Positions 26,225 to 35,423 of a stretch of 64,000 nucleotides of DNA are shown piece after piece. A program made the position numbers and the translations under genes. Origin of the DNA: Planctobacterium sp047947135 (lineage in GTDB: Bacteria; Pseudomonadota; Gammaproteobacteria; Enterobacterales; Alteromonadaceae). The notes below the pieces were generated by a model, which made no database searches, had not been told where the DNA came from, and worked only from the letters and a program-made list of their open reading frames with translations. The stretch covers positions 1,674,001 through 1,738,000 of the forward strand of contig CP170457.1 in assembly GCA_047947135.1 (NCBI GenBank), in the 5' to 3' direction. Within the stretch, counting starts at the first letter, position 1. The number at the start of each line of letters is the position of its first letter.

Positions 26225-26257
26225 GCGTCGTCCTGCGGCTCGACCGCAGGACGACGC
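26225..26257. other. Perfect 14-bp hairpin in intergenic DNA
   Basis: GCGTCGTCCTGCGG pairs perfectly with CCGCAGGACGACGC around a CTCGA loop. Neither strand shows a T tract, so it is not a standard terminator. It lies 150 bp downstream of the toxin gene and could be a transcript-end hairpin or a remnant of a mobile element. Confidence 0.6.
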
Positions 26258-26407
26258 AAAAACAATACACTAAACACGGATAAAACAATTTAATACTGTA
26301 CCTGAGTCCAGTTTTTAATAGCTGTTAGGAAAGTTGACGGCAACCTGAAAAAAGCAGCTATACGACACCACATCGTCGATCGGCTGCGATGCTGTGGTTA
26401 CCGGACG

Positions 26408-26689
26408 CTAGTTACCTGTGGGGAACTTTTGCTTCTGATGCAATACTCGTAAAACATGGATTACATCCTCTTTGACCATATACGAGATAACCATTGAAAT
26501 CTCGAGGATGATCAGCAGTCGCCCCGGTATACCTTCTCTTTGTACTCCCATTAAGGGCTGCAATAATAAGTTTTCAACCCTGGCTTCAATCAGTAAATCC
26601 GTTTTTTCTGAGGCGATTGGATTAAAGTCATACAAAAACTCAAATATTTTCTCACGATCATCCAGTGAGCTTTTCTCCCAGACGATCAT
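26408..26689 (-). CDS. RelE/ParE-type toxin
   Basis: The 93-residue product has the RelE/ParE fold pattern: N-terminal IVWEKSSLDDREKIFEFLYDF helix pair, a DLLIEARVENLLLQPLMGV region, GIPGRLLII strand and a basic VLRVLHQKQKFP C-terminus carrying likely catalytic or contact residues. Such toxins cleave ribosome-bound mRNA or, in the ParE branch, poison gyrase; the branch cannot be decided here. Its ATG overlaps the antitoxin stop (ATGA), the usual translational coupling of type II modules. Confidence 0.82.
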   Translation of the reverse strand: MIVWEKSSLDDREKIFEFLYDFNPIASEKTDLLIEARVENLLLQPLMGVQREGIPGRLLIILEISMVISYMVKEDVIHVLRVLHQKQKFPTGN

Positions 26690-26970
26690 TTATTCGCTTT
26701 ATTCCTTATCTTCATTTTTCGAGCTTCCATGTGAGTTTTCGCTTCTTCATGCGTTACAAATTCGCTATCACCAGCATTCAGTTTTTCAAATGCCGCGTTC
26801 ACTTGCTCGGTTAGCCATTGGTCGTGTGTCATAGCTTGGCGTTGTTGTTCTGCCAACTCTTCAGTGAGTTCTCTGCATGCATCACTGAGAGTACGTCCTT
26901 GGCTCTCTGCCATTAGTTGTGCCAAGCGCTTAGTCTCTTCATTGACTCTAAACTGTATTCTCGTATCCAT
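26686..26970 (-). CDS. RelB/DinJ-type antitoxin
   Basis: The 94-residue protein starts at the ATG at 26968-26970 with GAGG just upstream. The N-terminus (MDTRIQFRVNEETKRLAQLM) is a ribbon-helix-helix DNA-binding domain, followed by an acidic and helical C-terminal part that would bind the toxin and ends in a basic tail. It precedes the toxin with a 4-bp overlap. Antitoxins of this type repress their own promoter, so the 26971-27252 gap should contain the operator. The longer in-frame start is rejected because the RHH domain begins at this Met. Confidence 0.82.
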   Translation of the reverse strand: MDTRIQFRVNEETKRLAQLMAESQGRTLSDACRELTEELAEQQRQAMTHDQWLTEQVNAAFEKLNAGDSEFVTHEEAKTHMEARKMKIRNKANK

Positions 26971-27252
26971 AAGTGACCTCGACTTTTCGTGTGTACAAAT
27001 GTTAGCACGGGGGTCTTGGTGGCGGCAACATAACAAGCACGAGGAGAATCTTTGATTTCGTCTGGAAGTGAGCCATTCAATAATTACAATGCTTCAAAAA
27101 TTGACTGACCGCCATTTCCTGAATTTTTCTGCGGTCAGCGACTATTCCCTAAAGGCAATTAAATCAATTTCAGCAAATCTTACATTTGGCTGGACTCAAG
27201 GCTTGCCAGGCACTAAACGGCCATAAGCCAGCGTGGCCTGTGGTAACAGATG

Positions 27253-28782
27253 TCAGGTAAACGAAAAATGGATATCGATAGCCTGCAAGCGATTGTATTC
27301 GGTATCCAGATCGGCAACAACTAGGGGCTTGGTGTTTAACCAGTTCTTAGTGAAGTGCAGGTTAATTGCCTGTTGTTCTGCTGTCACTTTAATTTTAGGC
27401 AAGATATTGTCCTGGCGGCGCATGTTAAGTAATACGCCGAGCCGCAACAAAGCGATGAGTTTAAGCACTTCGTTCCTGTCAAATTGGGCGAATTCGGGAA
27501 TGTCTTCGCCGCGAATTTTCTTGCGGTGATTGGCGACCAGAGTCGCCAATACTGTTTGTTGTTCCTGGTTAAAGCCGGGTAATTCGGCATTGGCCAAAAT
27601 GTAAGCAGAGTGGCGCTGCACACCCCTTGAGTTAATCTGCAAACCAACTTCATGCAGTAATGCCGCCCAACCCAGAATGCTCTTTAGCTCTGCATTTTTC
27701 AGTTGCCATTTCCCGGCACATTGCTCATATAAAAACGATGTGGTATTTAAAACCCGTTTGGCTTGCTGTGTATCAACATCATAGCGCACGGCAATACTCT
27801 CGGCGGTCCGCTGGCGGATATCGTGATGTTCCAGACGATCTTCCATCTCATACAAAACGCCTTCCCGCAGTGCTGCTGGTGAATATTGCATTTCTTCAAT
27901 GTCGAGACTTTCGAAGATCGCAGTGAGTACGGCCAATCCGGCAGGAAAAACCGGGCGTCGGTCTTCACTGAGTTCGGAAAACTTCAATTTACTGATGCGT
28001 CCGGCATCGCAACATTGATCAATAAGGGCTTTAAGGCCAGCAAGCGTAATGACCATCTCCCCTTCGTTACCCAGTAACTCAGCTTGCAGGCTTGCCAATG
28101 TTTTAATTGTGCCAGAGGTGCCGATACATTGCTCCCAGCCCATTGCGCAATATTTATCTGCTATCAATTCCAACTCTTGCTGTGCGGCAACAATGGCTTT
28201 GCTAAAGGCTTTAGGACGAAGTTCACCGTCAGCAAAATACTTTTGGGTATAGCTGACGCAGCCCATTGTGACACTGCGCATCAGCTTGGGGTCAAAGTCC
28301 TCACCGATAATGAACTCCGTTGAGCCACCACCGATGTCGATAACTAATCGGTTTCCTGTAGCGACGGTGGTATGAGCGACACCTTGATAAATCAGTCTTG
28401 CTTCTTCTACGCCGGAAATGACTTCAATAGGATAAGGCAGAATTTTGCGAGCGGCACTAATAAACGCGCCGCCATTAATGGCTTTGCGCAGGGTATAGGT
28501 TGCCACGATACGTACTGTGTCAGGCTGAAATCCTTGCAAGCTTTCTTTACAAACCTGCAGGGCGTCGAGCCCTCGCTGGATGGCTTCATCGGATAAAATA
28601 CCATCTTCACCCAAGCCGTCCGCAAGGCGTACTTTTTGTTTGACACGATGCAGGATCTGCACGCTATCCGCGACAATGCGAGCAACAACTAAATGGAAAC
28701 TATTGGAGCCAATGTCCAGTGCAGCGACGTTGGTTACGTCGCGGGAAGTGACGCCCGATAAGGCGTCTTCTAACTCTGTCAT
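27253..28782 (-). CDS. ppx: Exopolyphosphatase Ppx
   Basis: The 509-residue Ppx/GppA phosphatase has two actin-like phosphate-binding motifs, AALDIGSNSFHLVVARI (about 22-38) and VIDIGGGSTEFIIGE (about 150-160), and a helical HD-like C-terminal half (RQRTAESIAVRYDVD onwards). It releases phosphate from polyphosphate chains in the cytoplasm. The gene lies 19 bp after ppk in the same direction, so synthesis and degradation enzymes are co-transcribed from the ppk promoter with its Pho box. The length and two-domain layout match Ppx rather than the closely related GppA, with the ppk linkage as support. Confidence 0.93.
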   Translation of the reverse strand: MTELEDALSGVTSRDVTNVAALDIGSNSFHLVVARIVADSVQILHRVKQKVRLADGLGEDGILSDEAIQRGLDALQVCKESLQGFQPDTVRIVATYTLRKAINGGAFISAARKILPYPIEVISGVEEARLIYQGVAHTTVATGNRLVIDIGGGSTEFIIGEDFDPKLMRSVTMGCVSYTQKYFADGELRPKAFSKAIVAAQQELELIADKYCAMGWEQCIGTSGTIKTLASLQAELLGNEGEMVITLAGLKALIDQCCDAGRISKLKFSELSEDRRPVFPAGLAVLTAIFESLDIEEMQYSPAALREGVLYEMEDRLEHHDIRQRTAESIAVRYDVDTQQAKRVLNTTSFLYEQCAGKWQLKNAELKSILGWAALLHEVGLQINSRGVQRHSAYILANAELPGFNQEQQTVLATLVANHRKKIRGEDIPEFAQFDRNEVLKLIALLRLGVLLNMRRQDNILPKIKVTAEQQAINLHFTKNWLNTKPLVVADLDTEYNRLQAIDIHFSFT

Positions 28783-28801
28783 TTAAGTACGTGATCCGGT
28801 G

Positions 28802-30904
28802 TTAATGGAGCAGTTCGTCATCAGACGTATCCACTTCTTCTTCCAATTCTGTCAGGTACTTATAAATCTCTACCTGAGAGCGAATTTTTTTACGGTTACC
28901 GCGAGGAACGTACTGGTTTTTCTGTTCAGCGTCAATGACTCTGGCTTTGGTGGTGTCCCGGAATTGTATTTCCAGAATATCAATAATGCGATTTTTCAGC
29001 GTCTCGTCATAGATTGGGCACCCGACTTCTATACGATTATCCATATTCCGTGCCATCCAGTCAGCAGATGAAATATACACTTTGGGATCACCGTCATTGT
29101 CAAATACCATCACCCTTGGATGTTCCAAAAAGCGATCGACGACTGAAATAACCGTTATGTTGTCACTGACACCTTTAAGGCCGGGTACCAAAGAGCACAT
29201 GCCCCTGACGATGGCTTTTATCTTTACTCCAGCCTGACTGGCGCGGTACAAATCGTCAATTAACTCCTGATCCACCAGATTATTGATCTTGAGACGGATA
29301 CGCGCTTTTTTACCTTCATTGGCATTTTGTATTTCCTGACGGATCAAGCGTTGTAAGGCGCTGCGATGATGATTTGGTGAAACGTGCAGGTGCTGGAATT
29401 TAAAAGTGCGGTAAGGGTATTGAATCAAATCAAAAACACTTACGGCCTCGCTGGCGATTTCCTGATTACGGGTAAACAAACTAAAGTCGGTATAGATCTT
29501 GGCGGTTTTTTCGTTGAAGTTGCCTGTACCCAAATGGGCATAATTAACCAATTCGCCTCTTTCTTCCCGCGTAACAATTAGCAGCTTGGAATGTATCTTC
29601 AAAGTAGGGATACCCAATAACACCTGCACCCCGGCTTCAGTCATCTTTTTTGACCATTCGATATTCGCTTCTTCATCAAAACGGGCCTTTAACTCCATCA
29701 CCACGGTCACTTTCTTGCCGTTGTCGACGGCATCAATCAGTGAATCGATAATGCGCGAGTTGCTGGCTAACCGATAAACGTTGATGCGAATATGCCTGAC
29801 ATTAGGGTCAAATGCCGCCTGTCGCACGAACTCAGTCAAATGCAGGAAGCGGTGGTAGGGGTAATAAAGCAAGATATCGTGATGACTGATGGCGTCGAAT
29901 ACCGTATCAAAATTAGAAAAATCCTGGGTGTGGATAGCAGGCAAATCAGGGTTTTCAAGATATTCCCGGCCGACATTGGGGAACCCAATAAAATCACGGA
30001 AATTGCGGAATTTTCCGCCGGCAATTAAGGTATCCAGACTGGAGATGTCGAGTTTACGTTTAATAAAGTTAAGCATTTCATCAGGCATTTCACCGTCGTA
30101 GATAAACCGCACCGGCTCGGCAATCAAACGCTGTTTCATCCCTTCTGACATCTTCTCCATAAAACTCTCATCAATTTCGTCATTGATTTCATATTCGGAG
30201 TCCCGGGTCATCTTGAAGGAGTAGGCTGACAGGCTGTCAAACTTGATAAACCCTCTAAAAACCTTTTCCAGATTGAGCCGAATGACATCGTCCAACAATA
30301 TGATGTGTTTTTTCTTGCGGCTTTTTTCCGGGGGGATCAGTATAAAGCGGGGAATATGCTTAGTTGGCACCTCGATAATGGCATATTTATTTGCTTTTCC
30401 GTTCCGCTGTATCTGTACCACCAGATAGGTGCCGAGGTCATTCAAGCGCTCTACCAGATTAACTTTTTTGTGTACCAGAATGGGCGCGATATGCCGCAAG
30501 ACCTTGTTTTTGAAAAAGCCTGTCAGGTAATTATTTTGATATTCAGAGACTTCATCCAGCCCGATGATATGAATATTGTAGCGAGCCAGAGTTCTTTGCA
30601 CCTCTTTATAGATGCGATCAAATTCTTTGGTGAGTACCACCACTTTTTTATGGATCTGGTCCAGTAGGAATTTCGCGGCATCGGCCATGTGCTCATTCTG
30701 ACTGTTCAGGTAAATGGTTATTTGACGCCTGACTTCCGCCACTCGTACCCGAAAGAACTCGTCCATGTTGTTGGAATAAATCCCTAAAAAGCGAATGCGC
30801 TCGACGATAGGATTGGTTTTGTCTGCCGCTTCCTGCAGCACACGTTCATTGAAAGATAACCAGCTTAACTCTTTGGGGTAATAGAGACTCGTTTCCTGGG
30901 GCAT
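28802..30904 (-). CDS. ppk1: Polyphosphate kinase Ppk1
   Basis: This 700-residue Ppk1 has the N-terminal KELSWLSFNERVLQEA segment and the catalytic core with two conserved histidines 19 residues apart, in KIHSKLLIV and YAHLGTGNFN; in the E. coli enzyme the first is the autophosphorylated His435 and the second is His454. The enzyme reversibly polymerises the gamma-phosphate of ATP into polyphosphate at the membrane. It heads the ppk-ppx operon, with a good Pho box 50-69 bp before its ATG, consistent with polyphosphate metabolism under PhoB control. Nothing appears truncated. Confidence 0.96.
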   Translation of the reverse strand: MPQETSLYYPKELSWLSFNERVLQEAADKTNPIVERIRFLGIYSNNMDEFFRVRVAEVRRQITIYLNSQNEHMADAAKFLLDQIHKKVVVLTKEFDRIYKEVQRTLARYNIHIIGLDEVSEYQNNYLTGFFKNKVLRHIAPILVHKKVNLVERLNDLGTYLVVQIQRNGKANKYAIIEVPTKHIPRFILIPPEKSRKKKHIILLDDVIRLNLEKVFRGFIKFDSLSAYSFKMTRDSEYEINDEIDESFMEKMSEGMKQRLIAEPVRFIYDGEMPDEMLNFIKRKLDISSLDTLIAGGKFRNFRDFIGFPNVGREYLENPDLPAIHTQDFSNFDTVFDAISHHDILLYYPYHRFLHLTEFVRQAAFDPNVRHIRINVYRLASNSRIIDSLIDAVDNGKKVTVVMELKARFDEEANIEWSKKMTEAGVQVLLGIPTLKIHSKLLIVTREERGELVNYAHLGTGNFNEKTAKIYTDFSLFTRNQEIASEAVSVFDLIQYPYRTFKFQHLHVSPNHHRSALQRLIRQEIQNANEGKKARIRLKINNLVDQELIDDLYRASQAGVKIKAIVRGMCSLVPGLKGVSDNITVISVVDRFLEHPRVMVFDNDGDPKVYISSADWMARNMDNRIEVGCPIYDETLKNRIIDILEIQFRDTTKARVIDAEQKNQYVPRGNRKKIRSQVEIYKYLTELEEEVDTSDDELLH

Positions 30905-30953
30905 AGTGTTATTTAAGTATTCCTTATTTGATGAACCTTATGATCCGGTAACA

Positions 30954-30973
30954 ATATGAAAATTTTATGACAT
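30954..30973 (-). promoter_or_regulatory. Pho box upstream of ppk
   Basis: On the minus strand TGTCA and TTTCA half-sites are 11 bp apart with a TAAAAT spacer, close to the E. coli pstS and phoB box sequences. The site is 50-69 bp before the ppk ATG, a suitable place for activation at a -35 position. Confidence 0.7.
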
Positions 30974-30996
30974 TGCCCAGAGCCTGCACTGGGCAA
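30973..30996 (-). terminator. Hairpin between gcvR-like gene and ppk
   Basis: An 8-bp perfect stem (TTGCCCAG/CTGGGCAA) with an 8-base loop lies just after the ACT-protein stop, abutting the ppk Pho box. It may end the upstream transcript so that ppk is controlled by its own promoter. No immediate T tract follows. Confidence 0.5.
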
Positions 30997-31003
30997 GTGT
31001 CGT

Positions 31004-31507
31004 TTAACTCAGTTTCACTTCCACCATCAAATCATTGGCAATATCTTCCAGTGCATGTTGCAATTCGTCAGTGTCGACATCGGCTGGAATGGTTACTTGT
31101 GCATGCGCTTTAAATAAGGCGCTGCCCCAGTTTGGTGCGCTACCGCAACTGGAATCAAACTTGCGAATATTCAAATTAAACCGATTTAATACACCCGTGA
31201 CTTCCTGCACGATACCGGGTTTGTCGTTGCCGACGATGTCGATACTAATTTGTTGTAATTCCTGCTCATTTTCGGAGATTCCCTGAGATAAGCAGACTTT
31301 GAGATTGGGATGATTTTCGAAGGCGTCCAGTATGGCCTGTTCCTGATCTTCTGGGATATGGATTTCAACAAACCCAGCAAATTGACCGGCCATATGGGAA
31401 AAATTACTGGCTAACCAGTTGCCCTGATGATTAAAGACGAGTTTTGCTAACGATTCGACGAGTCCGGGTTTGTCTGTGCCTACGATGGTTAATACCAGAG
31501 ATTTCAT
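31004..31507 (-). CDS. gcvR: GcvR-like protein with two ACT domains
   Basis: The 167-residue protein consists of two ACT domains: one at about 3-75 (LTIVGTDKPGLVESLAKLV) and one at about 88-160 (DIVGNDKPGIVQEVTGVLNRF). This double-ACT layout is that of GcvR, the accessory repressor of the glycine cleavage operon in E. coli, which binds glycine or its regulator GcvA. No gcv genes are nearby, so the name rests on domain architecture. The gene is divergent from the pst operon and upstream of ppk. It is cytoplasmic. Confidence 0.75.
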   Translation of the reverse strand: MKSLVLTIVGTDKPGLVESLAKLVFNHQGNWLASNFSHMAGQFAGFVEIHIPEDQEQAILDAFENHPNLKVCLSQGISENEQELQQISIDIVGNDKPGIVQEVTGVLNRFNLNIRKFDSSCGSAPNWGSALFKAHAQVTIPADVDTDELQHALEDIANDLMVEVKLS

Positions 31508-31741
31508 GCATTAAGCTCCATATAACTACTGAATAAATTTACTTTTCATTATATAGCATAGTTCATTCTTTCCGATGTCCGTGAGGTAATTATCTTTCGG
31601 ATAATTCACAATTGACCGGCAATACAATTTATCCCCGGTCAGGGATAAGTTACTATTTGTTCTGGCTATTTTGGGGCTTAGGTCGATAGAATAGCGATCC
31701 TTAGTTTCGGTTCTTGTCGTGACCAACTTTCGGATACCAGA

Positions 31742-33850
31742 GTGGAAAACAGCTATCTAACAAAATTACAAAAAAAACGGATAGCGCTGGATCGTCGCGT
31801 TGCAGCCTTGATCACGCTCGGTGGCTGGTTGATTCTGTTTACTTTGTTAATGTTGATTTGGCATTTGTTGTCGGTGACCTGGCCATTGCTTGGGCAACCA
31901 GAAGTCAATAAAACAGGCAGTTGGTCATTACCGCAAAATGTTCGGTTACTGTCTGCAGGGAACGTCAGTGAGCGGGAATTTGTTGTCTGGCAAGCATCAG
32001 ATTGTGCTTTAAACATCGCCCATTATCATGAAAACGATTGGCACACAGTGCGCCGTATGCCGAAACGGTGTAGTGATAATGTCAATGTCGAAATGGCTGA
32101 CAGTGGTTTTTATATCGCTGAGATGTTTGCTGATTCCCGCTTTCGTGTGCATCACAGTGCCCCCCTGTATGATTCCGCTGATTTAACACCCGTTTTATCT
32201 GGTCGGTTACCTTTCGAGATTCGTGAGACGTTTAGTCACTGGGAATTTGTCGCACTGCCAGACTCATTTTTGTTTATCGCTGACGGCAAAGGGGGGCACA
32301 AGTACATCGCTGCTTATGATCGGCGCGATTTTTCGTTGCTTTATTCCCATCAGTTGACCGAATTAGCTTTGGTCGCGGTGCTCAACGCTGCTAATCAGGT
32401 TATTGCATTTGAAAATGGTCAGTTTACGCGTCTGGGCGACAAACAGGAAACGCTGTTGGTCAGTACACCAATGACACCTCCAAAGGCGATTTATCCGCTG
32501 CCAGGCGGCAATGCCTTCCTGACTTATGATGCTTCGGGCTATTTATCCAAGTGGGCGTTAATGCGGTCAGGTCAGGCCTATCATTTGGAGAATTTATACC
32601 GTGTTCCATTGACTGGCAAATTAGATAATCTGGCATTAAACGGTTCTGGCCAGCTGGCATTGTTATTTTCGGAAAATCGGCTTGATTATTTTAATACCAC
32701 CACAGGTGAAGTCACAGGTACTTCGGACTTTGAGCAGGACAGCAGTGCCCGGATTGTCGCTGAGGCTGATCTAATCCATGTAACTCATCAAGGGCGACTG
32801 ACTCAGTTTCAGATAGTCAATAGCACCGCCATCGTGACCTTTAAAAGTTTGTGGCAGGAAGTCTGGTATGAAGGTTATTCAGAACCTGCTTATGTCTGGC
32901 AAACTTCCAGTGCTCTGGATAATCATCAGGCTAAATTCAGTGTTGTGCCCCTTTTTATCGGGAGTATGAAAGCGGCATTTCTGGCCGTTATTGTGGCTAT
33001 TCCGGTCGGAATTGGCTGCGCTATTTATGTGGGGTATTTCGCCCGGCAAAAAACCAGACGTTACCTGAAACCCACTATAGAGCTTATTGAAGGTATTCCT
33101 TCGGTGGTAATTGGTTTTATTGCCGCGATCTGGTTATTACCCTTGGCTGACACTTATCTGTTAGCACTATTTTTGTTTCTGTTGTTGAGTCCGCTGTTTT
33201 TTGGTGTGTATTGCTTGTTTAAAGCGCGATTCGGGCATCGCTGGCAGCGCGGTTGGGAGCTGCTTTTTGTGATTGTTGTATTGCTACTCTATTCTCTGGC
33301 AATTGATAGTGTTTTAACCCATCAACAGGCATTTATTAAGTGGTTCTGGGCGGACAATGCGCTTGCCGGGGTGTTTGCCTACAATTCTGGTAAGAATACC
33401 ATTATTCTGGCCATTGCTTTAGGCTTCGCCATCGCGCCAACGGTGTTTTCTATTGCTGAAGATGCCATCAATGAAGTACCAACAGGGTTACTGCTGGCCT
33501 CTTTTGCGATGGGGGCAGATCAGGTGCAAACGTTACAACGAGTTGTGCTCAAAGCTGCCTTGCCGGGCATTTTATCAGCTGTGATGCTGGGGTTTGCGCG
33601 CGCTTTTGGGGAAACCATGATTGTCCTTATGATCTCAGGCAATACCCCCATTGCCGATTGGAATTTGTTCGAGGGGGTTCGTACGCTGACTGCCAATTTG
33701 GCGATTGAGTTGCCTGAAGCTGAATTAGGCAGTGTGCATTATCAAATTTTATTTTTCACGGCATTGCTATTATTCACCTTCACATTCTTTATCAATACCT
33801 TTGCCGAACTGTTGCGTCAAAGAATGCAACTAAGGCAGCATCATGATTAA
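31742..33850 (+). CDS. pstC: Phosphate ABC transporter permease PstC, long form
   Basis: The 702-residue protein is more than twice the length of E. coli PstC. After one N-terminal membrane helix (about 22-50) comes a large extracytoplasmic domain (about 55-390) of beta-rich, propeller-like appearance, then the usual permease (about 398-695) with the EAA-type cytoplasmic loop at SFAMGADQVQTLQRVVLKAALPGI. It forms the transmembrane channel with PstA. Translation starts at a GTG; the ribosome site is weak. It overlaps pstA by 8 bp. The long form is common in some gammaproteobacteria. No pstS gene precedes it. Confidence 0.9.
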   Translation: MENSYLTKLQKKRIALDRRVAALITLGGWLILFTLLMLIWHLLSVTWPLLGQPEVNKTGSWSLPQNVRLLSAGNVSEREFVVWQASDCALNIAHYHENDWHTVRRMPKRCSDNVNVEMADSGFYIAEMFADSRFRVHHSAPLYDSADLTPVLSGRLPFEIRETFSHWEFVALPDSFLFIADGKGGHKYIAAYDRRDFSLLYSHQLTELALVAVLNAANQVIAFENGQFTRLGDKQETLLVSTPMTPPKAIYPLPGGNAFLTYDASGYLSKWALMRSGQAYHLENLYRVPLTGKLDNLALNGSGQLALLFSENRLDYFNTTTGEVTGTSDFEQDSSARIVAEADLIHVTHQGRLTQFQIVNSTAIVTFKSLWQEVWYEGYSEPAYVWQTSSALDNHQAKFSVVPLFIGSMKAAFLAVIVAIPVGIGCAIYVGYFARQKTRRYLKPTIELIEGIPSVVIGFIAAIWLLPLADTYLLALFLFLLLSPLFFGVYCLFKARFGHRWQRGWELLFVIVVLLLYSLAIDSVLTHQQAFIKWFWADNALAGVFAYNSGKNTIILAIALGFAIAPTVFSIAEDAINEVPTGLLLASFAMGADQVQTLQRVVLKAALPGILSAVMLGFARAFGETMIVLMISGNTPIADWNLFEGVRTLTANLAIELPEAELGSVHYQILFFTALLLFTFTFFINTFAELLRQRMQLRQHHD

Positions 33851-35423
33851 CCACGACACGATTAAGACGAACTTGTCCAAAAATGGGCTAACGTTTTTGA
33901 CCGCATTAATCACAGCTTTGACACTATTTGCGCTGCTTTCATTTGTGATATTAATTACGTTTAAAGGAATAAGTCATTTTTGGATACAACCGGTGGCGCA
34001 GATCCAATACTTTGACGCGGGGAAGATGCGCAGTGACTTTGGTTATGTGCTTAAATACTCGCCAGATCAGTCCGGGCAATCACGTGTATGGTTTAGGCGA
34101 GACTCCTACCAATATTCTCGTCCGGAAAGGTACTTGATAATGAACGAGAATGAGGTCCAGAATATATCTTACCCTCTTGATATTTATCATTTTTATCTCT
34201 CCGATGGACGACAGTTACTGGCAAATCCAAGATCGCTCTTAGTGGCGGGGGAAAGTTTCGAGTGGCAGTTTTATGATGACTATCAACGACTGCTAGGTGA
34301 ACTGCTTGTAAAAAAACAAAATTTGCAACTCGGTAAACTCGCAAACGTACACGATGGAATTAGTGACCTTAAAAGACGCAAAGTGCCTGCTGATGCACCT
34401 GCCCGGGAGAAGTTAGACGCAGAGTACCAGAACTTGAAAGCACAGTTGACGTTGATTGAGGAGCAAATTGCTCAATACCAAATACAAGTGGTGAATGCAG
34501 ATGGCGTGGTTCTGACGCTGCATCTTCAGGATATTGCCCGGATAATGGTACCTAATCAATTAACGACGCTAGACAAAATACAGGAACTTTTAAAAGGATT
34601 AGGACGCTTTCTTTCTGAAAGTACGCAGGAAGCCAATCAATCGGGAGGGGTGTTACCGGCCATATTTGGAACAGTGCTGATGGTTCTGCTAATGACAGTG
34701 ATCGTTGCTCCATTAGGGATAGTCGCTGCAATCTACCTGACTGAATATGCACCCAATAACACTGTAATCACGATCATTCGTATTGCTGTCAGTAATCTGG
34801 CTGGTGTCCCATCGGTGGTTTACGGCGTATTTGGGTTAGGCTTTTTTGTCTATAAACTGGGAGGAAATATTGATGCATTGTTTTATGCAGATAAGTTGCC
34901 CACCGCGACCTTTGGCTCTCCCGGTTTATTGTGGGCATCTTTGACCATGGCCTTATTAACATTGCCTGTTGTAATCGTATCAACCGAAGAAGGTTTGCGC
35001 CGGGTGCCCAAAGGGTTGCGTAGCGCCAGTTACGCATTAGGAGCAACAAAGTTTGAAACCATACGCAAGGTGGTGTTGCCCGTTGCCTCATCCAGTTTGA
35101 TGACAGGTATTATATTGGCAATAGCCCGAGGTGCAGGTGAAGTGGCACCTATGTTAATGGTCGGGGCAGTAAAATACGCTCCGGTGCTGCCAATTGATAG
35201 CGAATTTCCGTTTGTTCATCTTGAAAGACAGTTTATGCATCTGGGAGTTTTGATTTATGATGGTGCATTTCATGGTAAGGTCATACAGGGTGGTTCCACT
35301 ATGATGTTTGCGGCCTGTTTATTGTTGCTATTGGTGGTAACCGTATTGAATTTGGTGGCTATTACCATTCGCAATAGATTACAAAGCGCTTATTACACTG
35401 CACATTATGCCAGAGTTATTTAG
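33843..35423 (+). CDS. pstA: Phosphate ABC transporter permease PstA, long form
   Basis: The 526-residue protein is also longer than the usual ~300 residues: one N-terminal helix (about 15-40), a large extracytoplasmic region (about 42-255) with a coiled-coil stretch (about 160-215), then the permease domain (about 275-515) with the EAA loop LRSASYALGATKFETIRKVVLP. It pairs with PstC. Its start overlaps pstC and its end overlaps pstB by 17 bp, so the three genes are tightly coupled. Confidence 0.9.
   Translation: MINHDTIKTNLSKNGLTFLTALITALTLFALLSFVILITFKGISHFWIQPVAQIQYFDAGKMRSDFGYVLKYSPDQSGQSRVWFRRDSYQYSRPERYLIMNENEVQNISYPLDIYHFYLSDGRQLLANPRSLLVAGESFEWQFYDDYQRLLGELLVKKQNLQLGKLANVHDGISDLKRRKVPADAPAREKLDAEYQNLKAQLTLIEEQIAQYQIQVVNADGVVLTLHLQDIARIMVPNQLTTLDKIQELLKGLGRFLSESTQEANQSGGVLPAIFGTVLMVLLMTVIVAPLGIVAAIYLTEYAPNNTVITIIRIAVSNLAGVPSVVYGVFGLGFFVYKLGGNIDALFYADKLPTATFGSPGLLWASLTMALLTLPVVIVSTEEGLRRVPKGLRSASYALGATKFETIRKVVLPVASSSLMTGIILAIARGAGEVAPMLMVGAVKYAPVLPIDSEFPFVHLERQFMHLGVLIYDGAFHGKVIQGGSTMMFAACLLLLLVVTVLNLVAITIRNRLQSAYYTAHYARVI

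Larger units (their letters stand above)
26019..26407. other. Gene-free stretch with repeat and strong hairpin
   Basis: This region has no credible coding frame. It holds the second degenerate 45-bp repeat (26113-26157), a perfect 14-bp stem hairpin (26225-26257) and an imperfect GC-rich hairpin near 26370-26398. It appears to be old mobile-element or cassette debris. Confidence 0.45.

Noticed and set aside
26300..26410. Possible integron attC site
   Set aside because: There is an imperfect hairpin, but the conserved GTTRRRY/RYYYAAC core pair is not in place and no integrase is near.
31508..31741. Pho box upstream of pstC
   Set aside because: I looked for 11-bp-phased TGTCA-like half-sites on both strands and found none convincing, although PhoB control of pst would be expected. 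A matrix scan would be decisive.
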